The notes under the pieces are model-generated. The model ran no database searches, was not told the DNA's origin, and saw only the letters and a list, made by a program, of their open reading frames with translations. Positions 55,239 to 64,000 of a stretch of DNA of 64,000 nucleotides are shown here, in pieces. The stretch comes from Diphasiastrum complanatum (taxonomy: Eukaryota > Streptophyta > Lycopodiopsida > Lycopodiales > Lycopodiaceae), in NCBI GenBank assembly GCA_029204225.1, contig CM055113.1:28029486-28093485 (forward strand), given 5' to 3'. Position numbers and translations under genes: made by a program. Numbering within the stretch: position 1 is the first letter of the stretch; the number at the start of each line of letters is the position of its first letter.

Positions 55239-56248
55239 TCTCAAAAATCCTAAACTACTGTACAAGGGAATCTGAAGATGGATAGATGTGTTCTGGAGAT
55301 GCTTTACAGAGACTCTTGTGCAATAGCTATTTCTCATGCAAAAATCAATCACACAAAATAGGTGAAGAGAAACAAGGAAATAAACAAACGTGACAAAGAG
55401 TGAGAACTGTATAGCACTTGTCGAACAAAACTTGCATTCATCAACATTGATAATGTACTTTGATAGTTGCAATATTTCTTTTGTTTTGTAGGGTAATGTG
55501 ACTTAGTCTGACATGCCCTTGTCAAAACAAGGCAGGGTTGGTGACACAAAAATCTACCATCATTGATAGTAGATGTTGTAAGATATAGCTTGAGATGCGG
55601 GTATGGTTGAGGTATTATGTCCTAAGGACCTCTCTGAACAAGAGATTCAGAACCGAATCTCTAAATGGATTTTTGAATCCTAGATTTATTGTGTATTGGC
55701 ACATTGAAAATCTTATTTGCATTTGGAAAGACAAATAGATTGGAGTTTGTAGAAAGGGAAAAAATCTATCAATTCCCTGTGAAGGTTGCTCTTGGTTGGA
55801 CATTGTAGTAGACGACGAAATATCGGTTTCACTTTATTTCGACAAGGACTCATTTCAGATTGTGTTTTTGCATTATGGCGCTGGCGTATTGTGCGGTGTT
55901 GTAGAAGTTTGCAAGAAACTTCTCGGTTGACATCTTGGCTGCTACACCTCAGTGGGGCTTCCATGATCATTCAGCCCAGCCCTTGCAACATGGAAGCTTT
56001 GTTTCAAGATGCGCCTCCGGAGTTCACAGCAGAAAGTTCGAGAGGAGCTTGACTCTGTGTTAGGCAAGGGAGTGCTAATGACAACAATCGCTCAGTTCAA
56101 GAAGTGCCCATTTGAAGAGAGGTGCAGCAGTTCAGCGCATCATGCAGCGACCTTCAGAACAACGCATCACCAGACCAGCGCAACATGCAGCGGCCTTCAG
56201 AACAACACTTCACCAGCACGCCTCTCTGAACACATCAGATCTTGGAAG
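55239..56248 (-). other. Interior of a minus-strand LTR element, non-coding, with a short tandem repeat
   Basis: No gag or pol recognised. A 43-45 bp tandem duplication (catgcagcgrccttcagaacaac...tcaccag) lies at about 56140-56225. Confidence 0.45.
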
Positions 56249-56454
56249 GCTCTGATACCATATTGCGGAACGAGAGAGAGAGTGACAAGAGAATATATTG
56301 ATCATCGTGAATGAGAGCAATAGCTCTTACATGTAGAGTAAAAGAGAGGTGTCTCTCTGTGTATGTCGCAGAGGTTCGACGGTTGGGGACCCCAAGTGGT
56401 CCACGTGGCATATAACAGTCCTTTAGACATTTAGAGTATACATTATATCTAACA
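56249..56454 (-). repeat. LTR (about 191 bp, 56264-56454) plus primer-binding site, minus strand
   Basis: On the minus strand the LTR starts TGTTAGATATAATG at 56454 and ends ...TTCCGCA at 56264; two bases later is TGGTATCAGAGC (plus-strand complement at 56249-56260). This is a short LTR of copia type. It contains a CACGTGG word (plus 56402-56408). No partner LTR is found in the window. Confidence 0.75.
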
Positions 56455-58480
56455 AGCTTCAGAGCCAGCTCCCGTATAGGAGTCCCATTGCAATTCGAGT
56501 CTTCCACCCTCTTGTTTGGATTTTGAGCTCATGAGTTGTTAAAAAGCCTATAGAAATTGGTTTTCATTCATACCTTATTTTATGAAAAAAAAACCCTGGT
56601 GCATTTATTCATAGAAAAAATTAGTAGGTACATTGATGAAAAAGATATATACACCCAGAAGGGGAAGTTTAAGCAAATGTAAGCTCAGACAAGAGCGAAG
56701 ATTGCACTAAAACTAAGATTAATCCAGGTCCTCGCATTAAAAATAAAGGTGCAAAAACTATGATGATGTCAGTGGGGAAGATTGCACTAAAAGTAAGATT
56801 AATCCAGGTCTTGGCATTAAAAATAAAGGTGCAAAAATTATGATGATGTCAATGGGAGTCTGCCAACTGCCTGCAGCAGATCAAAAAAGTGAAGATGGGG
56901 TGAGTAGGCTAGATCTTTTCTACAATACATCTTTTATATATAAGTCCTTTATAACATATCCTCACATGGCTGTTCCATAGGGATAGTACATGTATTCCGT
57001 TACTAGCAATAACCCTTGATACAGGAGCATAAATAATGCAAAGAGAAGGTCAAAAAAAATTCTTTCAAATTTTTTTTTTTTCATGAAGTTTCAAATTTTT
57101 ATACAAAGCCTTACAATATCAATTGATTTGAACTTTGGGTCATTGTTCGGGAAAGTCGGCAAGTATAGGAATGGAATCTACATCTTTCTCCGACAATCGA
57201 CTTTGTAAAAAACTTATAAAAAATGACTTTTAAAATAATCGACAACTTTTTTGAGATGCAGTGAAAATTTTGTTTATTGTTTTCAAATGTCGATTATTGT
57301 TTTCAAATGTGTAGTAAAGTATGTAAATTCATATACAACTTATGTTACATAGCTTTATTAAGTTAATAGAATTAGTTATTAATGTAAATTTGTAATATTT
57401 TGCCGGCAAGCAAATTGAGATGCATGATTCAAAAGACAAATTTTTGAAAAATTGACAACTTCTAGAAAAGACAAGAAATTAGGACGATGCAATAATCAAC
57501 ATAAAAATGAAAAAGTTGTACATTTTGATATATATTAGAATTTAATAATGATTAAGAAGTACTTTTATGATTTTTGTAATTAAAAAGAAATAAATATGCA
57601 CTTTGTTAACACTGTATTATGGGCCACTCAAAAGAATGTCTTACAATCTAGAGCCAAACTAATTATTTCAAAAATCTTAAAAAAATTATATGAAAATAGA
57701 AACCTATAGTTTAATATTTGATAGGCTCATAACCTATGAGAGCTCAAGCATGTAGGTTATGAGAACCTAGAAAAAATTTCTTAGTAGGTGAATTAAAAGT
57801 TTGGCAGGCTTTTTTCAATGGATTATAGGTTTTTAGCAAGCGCGGTTGAAAACTCAACTGGAAAAGTAACAACATTCAGCATGCAACAAAATTACTAGTT
57901 ACTTAATTTAGCTTTCTAACCAATCATAATATCCTTCTGGATGACTTTGATCAACTACTCAAAGGTAAAAATAATTATACCAGGATTGCCGAATCTATCA
58001 ATTGTAAAAAAACTTCAGAGGATATCAGTCTACGCAACTAGCTTCATTAAGTTGCTTATGTACTAATGTCTATAACATTGCTTGATAGTGTGGCTGAATT
58101 GCAGAGATCTATTGAACGTAGATAGATATTATGGAAATTGATGAATGTGCGTATTGTATTGTCTTCTCTAGATTTCAGTTGCAATTGCTCTCTAAAAAAC
58201 ATGCATCCAGCATTATCTTCAAACTTGAAAATTCATCTATTGGGGACCCATTTCAATAAAGAGCTCGTTCAGAAACTTGGAAAAGCACATCAATCTGCTG
58301 CAACTAATTTCCATTAAAGACTGCTTGGGTATGATATAATCTAAAGGCATCAGTTCATATTTTGGCTGTATTTGTAGCTTGTTCGAATGACGTGCAAATC
58401 CACGGCCATTACCATTAATAATCTGGGACCCGACAGCAAGTGGTGGAGGCCACGAGTTGTCCGGGGACCATATTATTTGT
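56455..58480. other. Non-coding, with 80-bp tandem duplication and a dispersed repeat
   Basis: 56697-56776 and 56777-56856 are two copies of an 80-bp unit (gaagattgcactaaaa.taagattaatccaggtc) with five or six differences. About 57150-57190 opens like the repeats at 14965 and 26637 (gggaaagtcggcaagtataggaatggaatc). 58237-58545 on the minus strand is open but not family-like. Confidence 0.55.
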
Positions 58481-58509
58481 GGTAATGGTCCGACCAATGG
58501 ACCATTACC
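58481..58509. repeat. Perfect hairpin GGTAATGGTCC / GGACCATTACC
   Basis: 11-bp arms, 7-bp loop. Confidence 0.9.
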
Positions 58510-58640
58510 TAACGTAATTGATGGTTCGGCTGATTTTTTTGACACCTCTCTTTGTCTCTTTCTTTGTCGTCACCCGTGCGCTCTCTTTCTCTCTCTCTCT
58601 CCCTCTCTCTCTGTTGGGTGTCTCTCCCTCTCTCTTTGTT

Positions 58641-59504
<864 letters not shown>

Positions 59505-59735
59505 GTTTAATCTATGAGAAGAGAATTAGAGGGTTTGGCCTACTTCATCTGGTACATAGAATTGTGAGGTGCATCACATTCATGTGAATCTATTTTTAGC
59601 TTATATACATACATACTAATGATTTTATACATGTATATAAGCTAAATAGTGATATACATAATTGAAATGCACCTCAATATTTTCTCTTATTAATTGAAAA
59701 GACCATATCATTTTCTCTTCTCATAGATCAAATTA
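59505..59735. mobile_element. Foldback MITE
   Basis: About 230 bp. The ends TTTAATCTATGAGAAGAGAA (59506-59525) and its near-complement TTCTCTTCTCATAGATCAAA (59713-59732) pair. The inner part is also palindromic: CTATTTTTAGCTTATATACAT (about 59590-59610) pairs with ATGTATATAAGCTAAATAG (about 59631-59649), and GAGGTGCAT pairs with ATGCACCTC. It is non-coding. The flanks share TTAA, but the target duplication is not certain. Confidence 0.75.
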
Positions 59736-59749
59736 ACACCATCATGATT

Positions 59750-59860
59750 GTTTAGAATATGCACATTGTACATTTTCCATTGCATTGTATAAAGTGCAAT
59801 GGTAGCTACACTAGCATGAATGTTTACAATATGTACATTGTACATTTTCCATCACATTGC
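59750..59860 (+). repeat. Short duplication
   Basis: Two copies of a 38-40 bp unit (tgttta.aatatg.acattgtacattttcca) at 59750-59790 and 59821-59859. Confidence 0.7.
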
Positions 59861-59951
59861 TTTGAGGAAAACCAAGAAGTATGAGGTTTCAAATGGCTAC
59901 TTGTACACCACTCATGATTAGAACTTCACTTGTACATCACTCATGATTAAA

Positions 59952-60078
59952 CATGTGCCTTTGTTGGAGCATTTGAAGCTCTTATCCAACTTGACTATTT
60001 GTGGAGGACATCATTCTTTAGCTTTTGTTGCCCATACCGATAAGGACTATGCATATGCTTTAAAAGCTTTGTTAAAAG
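59952..60078 (+). pseudogene. Possible isolated exon, RCC1-like at best
   Basis: An open frame reading HVPLLEHLKLLSNLTICGGH then HSLAFVAHTDKDYAYALKALLK ends exactly at a GTAAAT donor (60079). The CGGHHSLA phrase recalls the CGGxHSLAL core of RCC1 repeats, but one phrase is weak evidence. No flanking exon was found. It may be chance. Confidence 0.25.
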
Positions 60079-62560
60079 GTAAATATTTTGTTGTATGAAC
60101 ATCAATATAATGTTAAAGATTTTTTCGTCTCATGTTGCATGCCATTTTTGAGGTAAATATGTTTTGCACTAAAGGTCTTACTTACATGATACACTCACCT
60201 TTTTTTGACCTAACTATTGTGTCAACTACTACATATAATTCACTAGAAAGGAGGCATACTTGTTTACAGCATAAGCTATTATATAGCTAGCTAAAATAGC
60301 CATTAATGGTCACATCAGCCATCTCTAGATGAATCAAATTGATAACTCTTGAACATTGTTGTTCAATAGAAAGAATCAATGTTAGAATCATATTGGCCAA
60401 TTAAACATTTCCTAGGATCATTGAAAAAGATAATATGGGTATTTAGCAAAATTTTCAAAATACCACATGTGAGTTACAAGGCCTCATCATAATCTAGCGG
60501 TTCACATGTCATCATCAAGTACTCAAACTTGGTGACAAAATGTCAATATACATATCAATCATTAAAAAATGTTACATACTCATGAAGCTTGCATAAATCT
60601 AAAGTAAAAGAACAATATTTCAGTACTAGATTGTGACACGTTTATGTCCTATTAAAATAAGCTATACACCTTTTATTTCATATGTTACGTATAGTGTCTT
60701 AATTTATCAACATAAGATGTTAATATGTACAAGTGAACACTTTATGGCTTCATTCAAGAAAACATAGCCATTTGTTCTATAAGAAAATTGTAGATTTCAT
60801 TGAATTGATAATGATTGACTTTCATGATATCAGCAAATATTTTTCTCTTCAAAAAGATTAATGTTACTATCGAATTATATACACATTATAAAAGGATTGT
60901 AAGTCTTTAGCTAGGAGTACATTAAGTATCAATCATTTCATGCTCAATCTTATATCAGGCTTTTGAAAAATATGCACATACCAACTTACAAGCCAAATAT
61001 AATTAAAGTCAAGTGTTTTGATCATGAGTCAAAGTGCGGCCTCACATGTTTAAAATCATCATGAAGGGGGGCAAGTTGGTCCAAATGTCATTTCTTTATA
61101 ATTTAGTTATTCTATTTAGTTTACATAACTATTGGATTAGCTAATCAATCTAGACCATTGATACATTGAATGGCCAGGATTTAGGGCATGGAATCCTAAC
61201 CTAGAAGATTCTATCTGTGGCCTAATACAACTATAAATAGATAAAATTGATTTATTATGTATCTCTCACTTTTGATGTTGAATTGGAGAAAAGGAATTAC
61301 ACTACATTATCTACATTTGCTTGTATTTCTCTCTCTACATTTTTCTATCTCTTTTTCTCTTTGGACAATTTGTCCTTGCAGAGATTTTTGTAACATGCGA
61401 TATTTTTGTAGTTGTGCATGCTGTGAATTTCTTATTGCATGAATAGCTTTGTAAGTTTTGCGGCAAACTTCTGTTGCATTTAGAAAATATGAATAAGAGT
61501 TTTTGTTAGGCCTCACAACTGCATTCAAATAGTAATCCGTCTCATCCTTGTCTCACAAAAAGAAATTAAATCTCATTTCCTCAATATTCTTGATGCTCAA
61601 TTTTTGTAAGCAAGTGTGAGCAACAAATAATACTTCTTAGTTTTTTAATATTGGGACTTGTAAGCAGTTTTTTTGACAATTGTTAGCACCAGTGTATATT
61701 TAGGGTCACTCTTGTATTTTTCTTTTGGTTTTGGGTCTGATTTGTAAATTGACCTCATACCACTTGTGGTTGTCTACACTGGAACTTATGTAGAGCATAG
61801 AAACAAGAGGAATTCAAACATGCAATTTAAAAAATAAATCACAAGTATAACCATGTCTTATGCTCCTCATAGAAGAGTTTGAGAAGCTATGCTAAGTTCA
61901 ATAGAGCTAAACATAAAAACAATTGAAAGCATCATTGACGCCAAATTAAAAATATAAGAGAAATTTGACATTTGAATAGAGGGTATGCCTTAAGTACTTT
62001 AGAGATTGGGCTTTAGCTAGGGCTAGTTCTAGGGCTAATATTGGCTTAGGATTAGGAGTTAGGATCATGATGAGGTCACAATCAGAGTCGTGGTCTTGGC
62101 CGTGGTCTCGATCACTGTTGGGGATAGGTCTAAATAGGCTTGGTGCACATTGTTTTGATCACGGGTGGAATGGGATGCATGGTTTTGGTTTAGGGTCAAA
62201 ATTGTCTTGGGCTTGCAATTTATGATTGAAATTGGCCTGGGGCATGCGGTTACACTCCTAGTTGCTGTAGCGGTCTAATCGGGTCCGTTTTGGGATTTGA
62301 AAACAAAAATTAATCTACATAAACTCAAAGGACAATGAAAAAGTCTTTTTCATCAAAAGAAAGAGAATAAAAAGAGCAAGAGGGGCATCAAACAAAGATC
62401 CAATTTCACTATGGAAGGGTGTACTTCTTTACGTGAAGGTAACATGAACATTCTCAAGTTCACAATGTTTGTTTTGGTAATTTGTTCAGTGTGCAAGTGA
62501 ATGTTTTATGAGGCATAGAGAGACAACTATGAGTTATTGATGACACTCCCAAGGATGGTG
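60079..62560. other. Non-coding AT-rich DNA
   Basis: No gene seen. CTATAAATAG at about 61230 followed by pyrimidine-rich DNA (61320-61360) resembles an LTR promoter, but no LTR ends or second copy were found. 62010-62120 has short reiterations of gggcta/ttagg and gtggtctyg. Confidence 0.4.
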
Positions 62561-63293
62561 GTGATTTGGTTTTGTTTGATGGAGACATGGTTAGCCTTGG
62601 AGAAAACACAACCTTGGATCTTGTGTTGACTCTTTTGATCCAAGTTGGATGGATTCCTCTGGTAGTATCAAAGATGTCATTTTTGCAAGAAGCAATGATG
62701 TTTGTGTCTTAAAAGAGTGTACTTCAAGCACACATGGCAATACAAGCAAGGTAAATGGTCTCTATGTATCAAAGAATGGTCAAGGTATGGATGATAATGA
62801 TAAGAATTCTATTCAGACTCTTGGTTCGATTTTGTTTTAGATCAAGATGTCAAGAAAGGCGTGCTTTATGATGTTTTGGCTTGCACTCCATTTTTTCCAT
62901 TTTGGAAAGATTCATTTATATTATAGAGGGTTATCTATAATTATATGGTTGCATGGAAGAGAGGATGGAACTATGCTTCGTTCTTTGTTGAGTCATGATA
63001 CTAGAGAGGATGTAGTTTTAGTATGTTATTATGACAAAAATGATGCATTGAGTTATGAAACAATGGAGAAGACCAAAGAGGATGTATCTTTAGCATGTAC
63101 TTGTGACAACAAGAGAGCTACTAGAGAGGATGTCTCTTTGGCATGTACTTGTTGCAAAGGAAATAACAAGTTCATTTTGGAGTGGCAATCCAAATTGCAT
63201 GCGTCGGAGGAAAAGAGCCAAAGAAACACAAAAGTAAAAGATCAACATGATGGTGATTATCTTCAAAATGTGAAATCATTTGCATGTGCTTGA
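62561..63293 (+). pseudogene. Coding-like stretch with a repeated peptide, family unknown
   Basis: Two frames follow each other (62649-62840 and 62847-63293) with one change. The second contains three related peptides: TREDVVLVCYYD, TKEDVSLACTCDNK and TREDVSLACTCCKG (about 63000-63160), each about 60-80 bp apart. Upstream, DGDMVSLGENTTLDLVL can be read near 62580-62630. No catalytic domain. It could be a spacer region of a retro-polyprotein or a captured gene piece. Confidence 0.3.
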
Positions 63294-64000
63294 ATTTGAA
63301 CTATGCTATTGCTCTCATGGGAACGATTCTCTGCATGACAACATATTAATGCTCTTCATCGACTTTAATGCTTGATGTGCTTGGATCTAGGCTTGAAGGT
63401 GGATAGGAAATGCCCGCTACAATTTTGGTGCTGCTTCTAGGGAGCTAAACCAATTTTTCATTTTTAGCATGTTTTTTATCCTGCTTGGTATTGTGGATTG
63501 CTTGCTTGGAATCTATTTTGATTGTTGAGCAAGGAGTTCTAGATAGATCGTACAAGTTCGTGTGCTCGATACAAATCCGTTGGACCAGTTGCAGTTTGAT
63601 TCCGATGTCATTTGTCTAAAAACACCCTTTGTGTCGAAAGGAACGCCATTACGGCACAATGAATGGGCTACTTTCCCTAGAAGTGGTCCAGTATCACCGA
63701 ACAGAGTCTATTTGTCTATCGTAAGAGGTCACCAATTTTCACACTCAAGCATACTTCTACATGGGATATGTAAGGTGAGAGAAAATGTAGGACATTATTT
63801 GTATTTTTATATTTGTCTTACTTTGGTGAGGATATTGGTTGTGCTAAGTATGTATTGAATTGTTTGTCAAGAGAGGCCTTAGTTGGTAAGATACCACATG
63901 TTTCATGCTTTGGAAAAATATTGAGTATATTAAGAGTGGTATTACACTAATTAGATAGTCGACAATTGTCGATTCGAGCTGGAGTCAAATTAGCTAGAGT
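63294..64000. other. No gene seen
   Basis: A 98-codon frame at 63562-63858 shows no recognisable similarity. Confidence 0.4.

Overview
The window looks like nuclear DNA of a land plant with a large, AT-rich, repeat-laden genome. The reasons are Ty1-copia, Ty3-gypsy, CACTA and hAT remnants on both strands, long CT/GA and CA microsatellites, and one recognisable plant gene (a WRKY group III transcription factor) whose first intron is about 7.9 kb. Such a long intron filled with repeats fits a gymnosperm, fern or lycophyte better than a compact angiosperm, but the species cannot be named from the sequence. No rRNA, tRNA gene or CRISPR array was seen.

Layout. 0.4-1.9 kb: 3' end of a copia element with an LTR. 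2.0-2.7 kb: decayed reverse transcriptase of a non-copia, Penelope-like type. 3.4-4.2 kb: strongly strand-skewed block of unknown nature. 5.4-6.8 kb and 7.2-10.7 kb: two decayed copia elements on the minus strand. 11.2-14.0 kb: an unidentified broken reading frame, a duplicated copia RNase H tail and a hAT transposase remnant. 15.3-26.6 kb: the WRKY gene, three exons with consistent splice phases and a 624-residue product; intron 1 holds gypsy LTRs, a possible SINE head and minisatellites. 28.7-37.3 kb: nested CACTA and copia remnants, including a TNP2-type CACTA transposase and a pair of inverted LTRs with unusual ends.

38.5-48.2 kb is the most unusual part. A minus-strand multi-exon pseudogene of unknown family faces a plus-strand unit made of a histone-H3-like C-terminus with a Ser/Pro/Lys-rich tail, followed by a ULP1/adenain-like cysteine protease split over several short exons. 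A third, minus-strand unknown exon lies at the right. A nearly complete 5.5 kb copia element with 5-bp target duplications has landed exactly on a splice donor of the protease. 48.7-49.6 kb is a low-complexity Ser/Pro-rich stretch. 50.9-55.2 kb is a second copia with both LTRs. 55.2-64 kb is mostly non-coding and holds an LTR on the minus strand, an 80-bp tandem duplication, a long CT microsatellite and a foldback MITE.

Only the WRKY gene looks functional. Nearly everything else is mobile DNA in decay. The 38-48 kb cluster may be an old domesticated or captured gene set, or the cargo of an uncharacterised transposon.
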